From assembly GCA_020525365.1 (NCBI GenBank), contig JAIZOF010000001.1:402381-466380 (forward strand): a stretch of 64,000 nt of DNA, read 5' to 3'. The number at the start of each line of letters is the position of its first letter. The stretch's first letter is position 1. The notes beneath the pieces were generated by a model, which did no database searches, was not told the origin of the DNA, and saw only the letters and a program-made list of their open reading frames with translations. Positions 17,632 through 26,051 of this stretch are shown piece by piece. The DNA comes from Sulfurovum sp. Lineage in GTDB: Bacteria > Campylobacterota > Campylobacteria > Campylobacterales > Sulfurovaceae. The position numbers were made by a program, and so were the translations under genes.

Positions 17632-20013
17632 ATGTCTTCAAACCTATTTATTGTTTTTTTATTATTCCTAAGTACTGTGTTTGCACAGTCGCAGAACAGC
17701 TGTTTGGTGTGCCATAAAGGGATTGAGCCTATTCGAGACCATCAGTCCAAAATGATGCAAAAGATTTTTAAGGTTGCCAAAAAAGCAGGTGCTGAGGGAA
17801 ATGACTGTGTGGTTTGTCATGGAGGAAACCCAAATGCATCCAATAAAGATATGGCACATAAGGGTACCTTGCCTTATTTTCAAAGCCATAAGGGACCTAA
17901 AGCGTTCTACCCGTACCCAGGAAGCCCATGGATCAATCAGCATACTTGTGGCATGTGTCATGAAAAACAAGTGGCAGCACAAGAGAATAATTTAATGGCA
18001 ACAGAACAAGGGAAGATACACGGAGCACTATGGGGTTTTGGTGCCAAGGATGGTTACAAGCATACTTTTACTAACTTTGGTGGAAAATCTCCATCGTTAC
18101 ATGAGAGACTTGGAAGTGAAACTTACAAAAAGTATATGGAAAAACTTGCTAAGCTTGAACCACAAGGTTTTTTAGCTAAAACCAAAGAACTTCCACCTGC
18201 ACCAACAGCCGAGGAAGTAGAGCAAGACCCTTCGCTTTCAGTTTATACTTATCTTCGACAGGAGTGTCTGCGTTGCCATACTGGCGGAAAGGGGCGCTAC
18301 AGAAGAGGAGATTATCGTGGCATAGGATGTGCTGCTTGCCATGTACCTTATTCTAATGAGGGATACTACGAAGGGGAAGACTCGAGTATTCCTAAGGGAA
18401 AATCTGGTCATATGCTAGTGCATAGCATCCAGTCATCAAGCAAAGTACATGTGCGAGTACATGATATCAATTATAGTGGGATTCCTGTAGAGACTTGTAC
18501 AACCTGTCACAATCGAGGAAAGCGTATTGGGGTAAGCTATCAGGGGCTTATGGAGACAGAATATAAAGCAACTTTTGATCAAGAAGGGAATGGGCAGCCA
18601 AAACTTCACACAAAACGTTACCTACATCTAACTGAAGATATTCACTACACTAAGGGGATGCTTTGCCAAGACTGCCATACCTCCAATGATATGCATGGTG
18701 ATGGTTTCTTTAGGGGCGCAAATCTTGGTGCAGTCGAGATTGAGTGTCAAGACTGTCATGGAACGACTACAAAGTATCCATGGGAGCTACCCCTTGGCTA
18801 TTCAGATGAATTTAATACCAAACCTAAAGTGGGTAACCCTAGAGGAACGACCAAAACACTTGCAGCATATCTGAAACAAGGAAATATTCCCAAAGATACA
18901 GGAGATGGTTTTCTGCTTTCTGCTAGAGGCAATCCGTTGACCAAAGCAGTTAAAAAAGGTAACAAGGTTGTGATGCATCTGGCTTCTGGTAAGACCATAG
19001 AACTTAAACCATTAAAGTTACTCAAAGCAGAGAAGAAAATATCTAAAGAGGGGCTTATTGCTATGGATCAAATATCGGCACATACGGATCGTATGGAGTG
19101 CTATACATGCCATGCAACTTGGGCGCCACAATGCTACGGTTGCCATGTGAAGATAGACTACTCTGGCGGCAAGAAAAATCCTGATTTTCTTGCCGCCTCA
19201 AAGCATCATGTTAATGGGAAAACAGGTGATGTTGATAGTTTGAAATCATATTTGGTTGATGGAAAAGTAACAGAGACTAGAAGTTACCTTCGCTGGGAAA
19301 ATCCAGCACTAAGTCAAAATGGTGAAGGGCGTATTTCTCCGACTATACCAGGATGCCAAGTGACACTAACAGTAATAGGGAAAGAGGGAAAGGCATTGCT
19401 TCAAAACCATATTTGGAAGCTTAAAGGTGTAGAAAAAGGCAAAGGCGTTAAAACACCTAAAGAGGGTGTTAATTCTATTACGATGAGCCCTGTACATCCG
19501 CATACAGTCAGTAAACGTTCTCGTACTTGTGAAAGTTGCCATAATGATCCTAAGGCAATGGGGTATGGTATAGGAGAGGGAAAATATTTTACAGATCAGA
19601 CTAAAACAACCATTGTTGACCTTATGACTGCTTCTAAAAAACTACTACCCAAAAAGGTAGATGAGCAGATTCCTGCTATACCAAATCTCAATCATGACTA
19701 CTCTAGCATGCTTGATGAAAATGGAACCCAGTTACAGACAGTTGGAAACCACTGGAAGCTCTCACAGGCACTTGGTAGTGAAACTCGAAGCAAACTTGAC
19801 CGTCGTGGTGCTTGTCTTGCCTGTCATAAAGAGATGCCAAGCGAAGATTTGGCAGTCTCTTTGCTGGTGCATGCAGCCAAGTATGCCAATGTAAAAATAA
19901 ACAATGAAATGCACCACACACTGCTCCATAAGTCACTTTTGATGACAGCATGGGTACAGATACTTTTAGGTGTGTTGATCATTTTTGGATTATTGCTTTG
20001 GTGGAAGAGATAG
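17632..20013 (+). CDS. Membrane-anchored 12-haem c-type cytochrome
   Basis: A 793-residue periplasmic cytochrome with a signal peptide (about 1-18), twelve CXXCH haem-binding motifs (first Cys24, last Cys728; in order CLVCH, CVVCH, CGMCH, CLRCH, CAACH, CTTCH, CQDCH, CQDCH, CYTCH, CYGCH, CESCH, CLACH) and one C-terminal membrane helix (about 768-790) ending WWKR. I do not recognise a named enzyme; none of the motifs is an expanded CX15CH or CXXCK type, so sulfite (MccA) and nitrite (NrfA) reductases are not supported. An electron conduit or a reductase of a sulfur or nitrogen compound is possible. It stands alone, with no NapC/NrfH-like partner. Two extended sequons, D278-I-N280-Y-S and D695-E-N697-G-T, make it a likely PglB target. 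Confidence 0.9.
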   Translation: MSSNLFIVFLLFLSTVFAQSQNSCLVCHKGIEPIRDHQSKMMQKIFKVAKKAGAEGNDCVVCHGGNPNASNKDMAHKGTLPYFQSHKGPKAFYPYPGSPWINQHTCGMCHEKQVAAQENNLMATEQGKIHGALWGFGAKDGYKHTFTNFGGKSPSLHERLGSETYKKYMEKLAKLEPQGFLAKTKELPPAPTAEEVEQDPSLSVYTYLRQECLRCHTGGKGRYRRGDYRGIGCAACHVPYSNEGYYEGEDSSIPKGKSGHMLVHSIQSSSKVHVRVHDINYSGIPVETCTTCHNRGKRIGVSYQGLMETEYKATFDQEGNGQPKLHTKRYLHLTEDIHYTKGMLCQDCHTSNDMHGDGFFRGANLGAVEIECQDCHGTTTKYPWELPLGYSDEFNTKPKVGNPRGTTKTLAAYLKQGNIPKDTGDGFLLSARGNPLTKAVKKGNKVVMHLASGKTIELKPLKLLKAEKKISKEGLIAMDQISAHTDRMECYTCHATWAPQCYGCHVKIDYSGGKKNPDFLAASKHHVNGKTGDVDSLKSYLVDGKVTETRSYLRWENPALSQNGEGRISPTIPGCQVTLTVIGKEGKALLQNHIWKLKGVEKGKGVKTPKEGVNSITMSPVHPHTVSKRSRTCESCHNDPKAMGYGIGEGKYFTDQTKTTIVDLMTASKKLLPKKVDEQIPAIPNLNHDYSSMLDENGTQLQTVGNHWKLSQALGSETRSKLDRRGACLACHKEMPSEDLAVSLLVHAAKYANVKINNEMHHTLLHKSLLMTAWVQILLGVLIIFGLLLWWKR

Positions 20014-20077
20014 AGGTTCACCATAAATATATGAATCATCTCTAAATTAAAAAGATTAAGAACGGAAGTAAGAAAAT

Positions 20078-21442
20078 ATGAAAAATATTGCTGTCATTTT
20101 AGCAGGTGGTATTGGGTCACGTCTTGGCTACAGTAAGCCTAAACAGTTTATAAAAGTAGCTGGAAAAATGATTATAGAGCATACTGTTGAAATATTTCAG
20201 AAATATAATGAAATAGATGAAATTGCTATTGTTTGCCATAAAGATTATATCGATACTGTAGAAAGCATAGTAATCTCAAATCATTTTAATAAAGTAAAAA
20301 AAATACTCAATGGGGGATCTGAGCGCCATGAGTCCTCTCTTGCAGCAATTGATGCATACGACGAAGAGTGTAATTTAATTTTTCATGATGCAGTTAGACC
20401 ACTGGTTAGCAATATGATAATTGGTGATACAGTAAAGGCATTATCTCAGTACAATGCAATAGATGTTGTGGTGCCAGCAACTGATACGATTATTCAAACA
20501 GATGGAGAGTTAATTACAGACATTCCAAACAGAGATGTACTAAGAAGAGGACAAACGCCTCAAGGTTTCAAAAGAAGCATTATTAAAAAAGCATATGATA
20601 TTGCCTTAAAAGATGATCATTTTAAAGCAACAGATGATTGTGGAATTGTTAAGACATATCTACCAAATGAGCCTATATTTTTAGTGAGAGGCGAAGAGTC
20701 GAATATGAAACTCACATATGAAGAGGATCTCTTTTTACTCGATAAATTTTTTCAGCTTAAAAGCATGGAGATTGTTGATAATGACAAACAGGCACTTCAC
20801 CTGCTTGACGGTAAAACTATAGTGGTATTTGGAGGAAGTTATGGTATTGGTAGAGAAATAGTCAAAATAGCCAAACAGTATAATGCAAAAGTATATAGTT
20901 TTAGTCGTAGTGAGACAAAAACGGATATATCAGATATAGAAAATGTAAACAAAGCACTACAAATTGTTGTAGAGGAGTGTGGAAATATTGATTATATTAT
21001 CAATACCGCAGGCGTATTGGACAAAGAACCACTTCTTAATATGAATTATGAAACGATAGAAAAGGCCGTTTCTATTAATTATATGGGTAATATTATTATT
21101 GCCAAAGAGTCTTTTGACTATCTTAAAAAGAGTAAAGGAAAACTACTCTTTTTTACTTCAAGCTCCTATACAAGAGGTAGAGCCATGTATAGCACATACT
21201 CATCACTGAAGGCGGCAACGGTTAATTTTGTACAAGCTATAGCAAGTGAGTGGGGCAATTTTGGAATACAAATAAACTGTATCAATCCAGAACGCACCTT
21301 GACACCCATGAGGATTAAAAGTTTTGGCAAAGAAGACCCTAAAACGCTTTTGAGTGCCAAAGAGGTAGCCATATCATCTCTTAAGACACTTTTGATGGAT
21401 ATTTCAGGGCAAGTTATTGATGTCAAGAAGGGTGCTGAGTGA
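20078..21442 (+). CDS. Bifunctional cytidylyltransferase / SDR reductase, Acs1/Bcs1-like (predicted CDP-ribitol synthesis)
   Basis: A 454-residue fusion. Residues 1-230 are an IspD/TarI-type cytidylyltransferase (VILAGGIGSRLGYSKPKQF, FHDAVRPLVS, DTIIQTDG, RRGQTPQGF). Residues 242-454 are a short-chain dehydrogenase (FGGSYGIGR cofactor loop, NTAG, catalytic Ser in TSSSYTRG, and YSSLK for the YxxxK pair). The same fusion, Bcs1/Acs1 of Haemophilus influenzae, reduces ribulose 5-phosphate to ribitol 5-phosphate and makes CDP-ribitol. Product identity here is inference; other alditol phosphates are possible. A lone IspD is rejected because of the fused SDR and the glycan neighbours. The stop overlaps the GTG of the first LicD gene. 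Confidence 0.85.
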   Translation: MKNIAVILAGGIGSRLGYSKPKQFIKVAGKMIIEHTVEIFQKYNEIDEIAIVCHKDYIDTVESIVISNHFNKVKKILNGGSERHESSLAAIDAYDEECNLIFHDAVRPLVSNMIIGDTVKALSQYNAIDVVVPATDTIIQTDGELITDIPNRDVLRRGQTPQGFKRSIIKKAYDIALKDDHFKATDDCGIVKTYLPNEPIFLVRGEESNMKLTYEEDLFLLDKFFQLKSMEIVDNDKQALHLLDGKTIVVFGGSYGIGREIVKIAKQYNAKVYSFSRSETKTDISDIENVNKALQIVVEECGNIDYIINTAGVLDKEPLLNMNYETIEKAVSINYMGNIIIAKESFDYLKKSKGKLLFFTSSSYTRGRAMYSTYSSLKAATVNFVQAIASEWGNFGIQINCINPERTLTPMRIKSFGKEDPKTLLSAKEVAISSLKTLLMDISGQVIDVKKGAE

Positions 21443-22167
21443 TAAAAAAACTATTGAGACCAGTCAAATATTTTCTGTTTGCAATAGAAGCACTTTTTGT
21501 ATCAAAATATAATAGTATATTTCATAAGAATTTTACATGCAATAAGAACTCTAAAAGATGCGAGTCTAATAGAAAAAGTCCAAATTTTAGATTTGATTTA
21601 TTGGGAAAAAATGCACCTAAATGCTGCGTTACTAACCTATATCATCTTTTAAAAGATATTACTGAATTATTTGATAAACATAATATTGAATACCAACTAT
21701 GTTGTGGGACCCTTTTGGGTGCATTTAGACACAAGGGGTTTATCCCTTGGGATACGGATGTTGATTTGCTGGTACCAGAAAGTAAAAAAAAAGAAATATT
21801 AAATATTTTATCGGATAAATTTAATCGTCAGTATTATGTAGAAGAGGAGAGGGACGATAGTATTGTGGGCAGCTTAATAAAAGTACATATAAGCAAAATA
21901 AACTCTTTACATGTTGATTTGTATACGTATATTCAAAAAAATGATGAGTTCATTTATGCACATAATAGAAAATTTAAAGTAGAAAATGTATACCCCCTTC
22001 AAAAAATAACATTTTATAACCTTAAACTATCTGCCCCTAAAAATATAGAAGAGCAATTGATTGTATTGTATGGGAAAGATTACATGAAATATGCCTATAA
22101 ACAGTGGGCCTTAAATAAACAAAAATTTAAATTAATAAAATTTATGCCTGCAAAAATAAATTTATGA
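21439..22167 (+). CDS. LicD/fukutin-family phosphotransferase (first of two)
   Basis: A 242-residue cytosolic or membrane-peripheral protein. The LicD core is CCGTLLGAFRHKGFIPWDTDVDLLV (about residues 86-112 when read in two parts), with Asp105, Asp107 and Asp109 forming the metal-binding DxDxD. A basic N-terminal region with four Cys (CNKNSKRC and later) precedes it. The family includes LicD, which transfers phosphocholine, and fukutin/FKRP, which transfer ribitol phosphate from CDP-ribitol. Next to a predicted CDP-ribitol synthase, an alditol-phosphate transferase is the better guess. It starts at a GTG overlapping the previous stop (GTGA) and ends overlapping the flippase start (ATGA). Confidence 0.82.
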   Translation: MIKKLLRPVKYFLFAIEALFVSKYNSIFHKNFTCNKNSKRCESNRKSPNFRFDLLGKNAPKCCVTNLYHLLKDITELFDKHNIEYQLCCGTLLGAFRHKGFIPWDTDVDLLVPESKKKEILNILSDKFNRQYYVEEERDDSIVGSLIKVHISKINSLHVDLYTYIQKNDEFIYAHNRKFKVENVYPLQKITFYNLKLSAPKNIEEQLIVLYGKDYMKYAYKQWALNKQKFKLIKFMPAKINL

Positions 22168-23528
22168 AAAAAGAACTATTTAACTCATTTTCATTTACTG
22201 CTCTTTCATCTGGACTATTTTTTGTATTTAACTTCTTTATTGCAAAAATGCTTGGGGCAAATGAGTATGGACAAATAGTCTACTACTTGTCATTTATTAA
22301 TATATTTGCTTTAATGATTAGTTTAAACTATTCGGCATTATATATGGGAAATAGAATAATTGACAATGATAGTAATACATTTTCACTATTTATCTCTTGG
22401 CAAAGCCTCTTTTTTGTTATAGCTTTTATTCCTGCTTTTTTGATATTAAGTTACTTTTTTAGCTCTGTTAGAGAGATTATTGCAATAGCTTTAATTGCAT
22501 ATTTATTAACTGTTGTATCAACCATTGGCTTAGAGTTTAATGCCAAAAAAGAGGTTGCTAAATCTATTTTAATCTCAGTTTTAATTCCAAGAGTTTTACT
22601 TATTTTTATATTTATAAACTTATTCATATTTGGTATTGCCAATTCTCAAAATTATCTATACGTCTATTCAGTTGTTTTATTGCTTGTGGCACTATATTTT
22701 ACCTTACAGCTAAAACCAAAAATATATTTGAAAAAAGAGATACTTAGTAGGGCTTGGAAGTTTTATCTGCTTGGAGTTATTGGATCAAGCTTTACCTATT
22801 TGGCTCAGATTTTACAAAAAAAATATGGCAATTATGAGATACTAGCAACACTTGCAATTGTATTACTTATTTTTGCAGGTTTAAGCTTGGTTGGTACAGT
22901 TTTAGTTAAGTTTGTATTACCAAAAATTCATGAATATTATAGAGAACAAAATATTAAAGCAATAGAAAAACTCTACTCCAATAATACAAAAATAGTATTG
23001 ATGGTCGTAGTACCATTGCTTATATTTTTTTATTTTAATTTAGATTTAGCTACAAAGATGCTAGGTGATGGTTACAGCCATTTGCCTATGATGTTTTCTA
23101 TACTTCTAATAGGCTATACAGCAGATTTGTTAACAGGCATAACAGGTTATCTGCTTAGAGCTACTAAAAATGAGAAGTATGAAATTTATAATGAAATCGT
23201 AAGGTTAGCTGTAGGACTTGGATTAATATATGCATTAAAAGAGAATCAATATGGAGTGGCTATTGCCATAACCATATCTATGCTTATTTATAATATATTA
23301 AAGTTTTTAGAAGTGTACTATCTATTTAAATTTATTCCATTAAATTTAAAAGAGATGACATCTGCCTTGGTTTTGGTAGGCATATTGATTATCCTTTTTT
23401 TTGGTATAAGCAAGATAGATATGATAAATCTAAGGGTTATTTTAAATATAGTTCTTTTAGTGGCAAGTTATACGATAGTTTTTAATTACATAAAAAGAGA
23501 TAAAAATCTTTTAAAAGGGTACAGATAG
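22164..23528 (+). CDS. Wzx-type oligosaccharide flippase
   Basis: A 454-residue integral membrane protein with about 12-14 hydrophobic segments, beginning FNSFSFTALSSGLFFVFNFF and followed by AKMLGANEYGQIVYYLSF, the usual N-terminal pattern of the polysaccharide-transport (PST/MVF-like) superfamily. It should flip an undecaprenyl-diphosphate oligosaccharide across the inner membrane. It sits between two LicD genes with overlapping ends. Campylobacter jejuni instead uses an ABC flippase, PglK, for its N-glycan. The sequence is markedly AT-rich. Confidence 0.85.
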   Translation: MKKELFNSFSFTALSSGLFFVFNFFIAKMLGANEYGQIVYYLSFINIFALMISLNYSALYMGNRIIDNDSNTFSLFISWQSLFFVIAFIPAFLILSYFFSSVREIIAIALIAYLLTVVSTIGLEFNAKKEVAKSILISVLIPRVLLIFIFINLFIFGIANSQNYLYVYSVVLLLVALYFTLQLKPKIYLKKEILSRAWKFYLLGVIGSSFTYLAQILQKKYGNYEILATLAIVLLIFAGLSLVGTVLVKFVLPKIHEYYREQNIKAIEKLYSNNTKIVLMVVVPLLIFFYFNLDLATKMLGDGYSHLPMMFSILLIGYTADLLTGITGYLLRATKNEKYEIYNEIVRLAVGLGLIYALKENQYGVAIAITISMLIYNILKFLEVYYLFKFIPLNLKEMTSALVLVGILIILFFGISKIDMINLRVILNIVLLVASYTIVFNYIKRDKNLLKGYR

Positions 23529-24241
23529 TGTTAAGTAGAGTTAAATATTTTTTAGAAAAAAATAGATTTATAGCAACCATTGCAAGGTTTGCATATAGAA
23601 GAACAATTTTAAAATACAAACATTACAGACAAAATAGAAACTTTTTAAAAAATGCCAAAGAGGCATTATTGCAAATTAGTTTTGTATTTGATGAATTAAA
23701 AAATGATTATTGGCTGGAGTTTGGAACACTATTAGGGGCAATTAGAGAAAAAGGTTTTATTTCCCATGATATAGATATAGATCTAGGCTTATGGTTAAAA
23801 GATTACAACCCTAATCATGATTTAGTTTTTAAAAAATATGGCTTTAAAAGGGTTAGAAAAATAGAAATAGATAACAGGAAATATGGTTTAGAGGAAACAT
23901 ATATCTATAACGGCATAACGATAGATCTATTTTATTTTAGACGAGAGAATGATATTCTTATTTCTCATAATTTTATTAATGAAAATGGTAAAAGTTGGGA
24001 AAAAACTATTCATGATAGAGGAGGATTAATAGTAAGAGAGAAATATATACCATACTCAAAACTTATAAAAATAAACTTCTTAGATATTTCTACTTATATC
24101 CCAAAAGATTATGACATACATTTAAAAGCAATTTATGGCAATACCTATATGATACCAAACCCAAAATGGAATCCATATACTATGGAAAAAAATGTAAAAA
24201 TACTAGAAGATAAAATTGGTAAAGTATATAATTATAACTAG
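23528..24241 (+). CDS. LicD/fukutin-family phosphotransferase (second of two)
   Basis: A 237-residue protein whose core YWLEFGTLLGAIREKGFIS is followed by Asp81-I-Asp83-I-Asp85, then LGLWLKDYN, a second conserved TIDLFYFRRE patch (about residues 137-146) and a C-terminal YIPKDYDIHLKAIYGNTYMIP segment. From memory this layout resembles the catalytic domain of mammalian fukutin more closely than LicD of Haemophilus. I infer alditol-phosphate transfer to the lipid-linked glycan. The GTG start overlaps the flippase stop by one base. It is only distantly similar to the first LicD protein, so two successive transfers with different acceptors are plausible. Confidence 0.8.
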   Translation: MLSRVKYFLEKNRFIATIARFAYRRTILKYKHYRQNRNFLKNAKEALLQISFVFDELKNDYWLEFGTLLGAIREKGFISHDIDIDLGLWLKDYNPNHDLVFKKYGFKRVRKIEIDNRKYGLEETYIYNGITIDLFYFRRENDILISHNFINENGKSWEKTIHDRGGLIVREKYIPYSKLIKINFLDISTYIPKDYDIHLKAIYGNTYMIPNPKWNPYTMEKNVKILEDKIGKVYNYN

Positions 24242-24263
24242 TAAAACTACTTAAAGGTACTTG

Positions 24264-25226
24264 ATGAAAAATAATCTTATTTCGGTGATTATGAGTGTTT
24301 ACAATGAAGATCCAAGGTGGTTAAGAGAGGCTGTAGAATCCATATTGAACCAAACATACAAAGAACTAGAATTTATCATCATTATGGATAACCCAAATAA
24401 CTTAGCATTAATAGAGATATTGGAGGAATATGCAAAAAATGATAGTAGAATAAAACTATTTATTAATCAAAAAAATATGGGATTGGTATATAGTTTAAAT
24501 AGAGCATTAAAATATGCTAGTGGAGCATATATTGCAAGAATGGATGCTGATGATATATCTTACCAAGAAAGGCTCAAGAAGCAACTAAATTATTTGCAAA
24601 CAAAAAATTTAGATCTAATAGGTACAAATATTCGTTTATTTAGAAATGGGAATGACTACTTTTATGAAAGCGATAAGCTGTTAACGCATAAATATCTTAA
24701 AAAAATGTTGCAATATGGTGCCATAGGTATTGTGCATCCTACTTTTTTTGGTAAAAAAGAGATGTTTGAAAATTTAAATGGATATAAAAATGTTTTGTAT
24801 GCTGAAGATATGGAATTTTTATCTCGTGCACTGTGTAGGGGGTATAAAGTTGGCAATATGCAAGAGATACTTCTTGATTGCCGATATCGTAATGATAGTA
24901 TCACAAAAACATATGCATATGTTATGCATGAAAACACGCAATATATAACTAATATTTTTAAGCGATGTCTCAAAACAGAAAACTACGATCTCTATCCTAG
25001 GGAGTACGAAACTGCAGCAGACAAAGAAAAGAATTTTAATACAAAACAAATACTTTTAGCAGAAGCAAGAGCAGCTTTGGGCGATAAAAAATATATAAAA
25101 GCAATATTTAAAATTTTAATTGCTATTTATTATTCACGAAGTACATTGTATGCACTAAAAATAAATCTTGCACTTAAGATATTAAAAATATTAGAAACTA
25201 GAAATCAAAAAAGAGAAAAAAAATGA
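24264..25226 (+). CDS. Family 2 glycosyltransferase
   Basis: A 320-residue GT-A glycosyltransferase. The N-terminal SVIMSVYNEDPRWLREAVESIL, the metal-binding DxD in ARMDADDIS (about residue 92) and the acidic catalytic segment YAEDMEFLSRA (about residues 178-188) are typical of GT2. No membrane segment is seen, and a basic C-terminal tail may associate with the membrane. The donor and linkage are unknown. I prefer the ATG at 24264 over the TTG codon just before it. It overlaps the next GT2 gene (ATGA) and belongs to the AT-rich part of the locus. Confidence 0.88.
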   Translation: MKNNLISVIMSVYNEDPRWLREAVESILNQTYKELEFIIIMDNPNNLALIEILEEYAKNDSRIKLFINQKNMGLVYSLNRALKYASGAYIARMDADDISYQERLKKQLNYLQTKNLDLIGTNIRLFRNGNDYFYESDKLLTHKYLKKMLQYGAIGIVHPTFFGKKEMFENLNGYKNVLYAEDMEFLSRALCRGYKVGNMQEILLDCRYRNDSITKTYAYVMHENTQYITNIFKRCLKTENYDLYPREYETAADKEKNFNTKQILLAEARAALGDKKYIKAIFKILIAIYYSRSTLYALKINLALKILKILETRNQKREKK

Positions 25227-26035
25227 ATTTTTCAGTTTTACTATCTGTGTACCATAAAGAAGATCCTCTATTTTTGGCACAAGCCTTAAATAGTATTGAG
25301 ATTCAGACACTAAAGCCAAACGAGATTGTTATTGTTAAGGATGGTCCCTTAACTTCTGAACTTGATCAGGTGATAACCCAATATGCACAAAATACACATA
25401 TTGCATACAAGGTGATACCCATTCAGAAAAATGTTGGTCTTGGACAAGCACTAAATGAAGGACTTAGGCATTGCCATTATGAATGGGTAGCGCGTATGGA
25501 TACAGATGACATAGCTTTGCCTGATCGTTTCAAAAAGCAAATTGCTTACCTGAGACAGTATCCTAAAATAGATATTCTTGGTAGCTGGATATGTGAGTTT
25601 GAAAATGAACCTTCACATTGTAACAGGAAACGCCGTGTACCTTCAGCACATCATGAAATTATCTCTTATGCTAAATATCGAAATCCAATGAATCATATGA
25701 CGGTGATATTTAAGAAAAGTGCTGTTGAGGAGGCAGGTGGCTATCTTCCTTTGAATAGCTTTGAGGATTACTATCTATGGATGCGTATGCTGAAAAAAGG
25801 TAAAATATTTGCTAATCTTTCTGAGGTAACTGTGCATGCTCGAGCAGGAAGAGAGATGATAAAGCGAAGACAGGGGTGGCGCTATGCAAAAGATGAGATG
25901 GCACTTGGAAGGAAAGCCTATAGTTTGGGTTTTTGGTCTTTAGTAGACATTGTGAGAAATAGCTTTATACGAATATTGCCGAGACTTTTACCGGTTATTG
26001 TAGTAGAAAAAGTGTATAATTCACTGAGAAAATAA
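25223..26035 (+). CDS. Family 2 glycosyltransferase
   Basis: A 270-residue GT2 enzyme with SVLLSVYHKEDPLFLAQALNSI at the N terminus, DxD in ARMDTDDIALPDRF (about residue 92) and FEDYYLWMRM (about residues 179-188). It resembles the AmsE/PglI-like group. Base composition is less AT-rich than the preceding four genes and similar to pglB, suggesting it belongs with pglB rather than with the inserted decoration cassette. The start overlaps the previous stop. The sugar is unknown. Confidence 0.88.
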   Translation: MNFSVLLSVYHKEDPLFLAQALNSIEIQTLKPNEIVIVKDGPLTSELDQVITQYAQNTHIAYKVIPIQKNVGLGQALNEGLRHCHYEWVARMDTDDIALPDRFKKQIAYLRQYPKIDILGSWICEFENEPSHCNRKRRVPSAHHEIISYAKYRNPMNHMTVIFKKSAVEEAGGYLPLNSFEDYYLWMRMLKKGKIFANLSEVTVHARAGREMIKRRQGWRYAKDEMALGRKAYSLGFWSLVDIVRNSFIRILPRLLPVIVVEKVYNSLRK

Positions 26036-26051
26036 AAAGGTTATTACATAG

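Noticed and set aside
20078-20770. Stand-alone IspD of the isoprenoid pathway
   Set aside because: The frame continues without a break into a full SDR domain, and the neighbours are glycan genes; the fusion matches Acs1/Bcs1 rather than IspD or IspDF.
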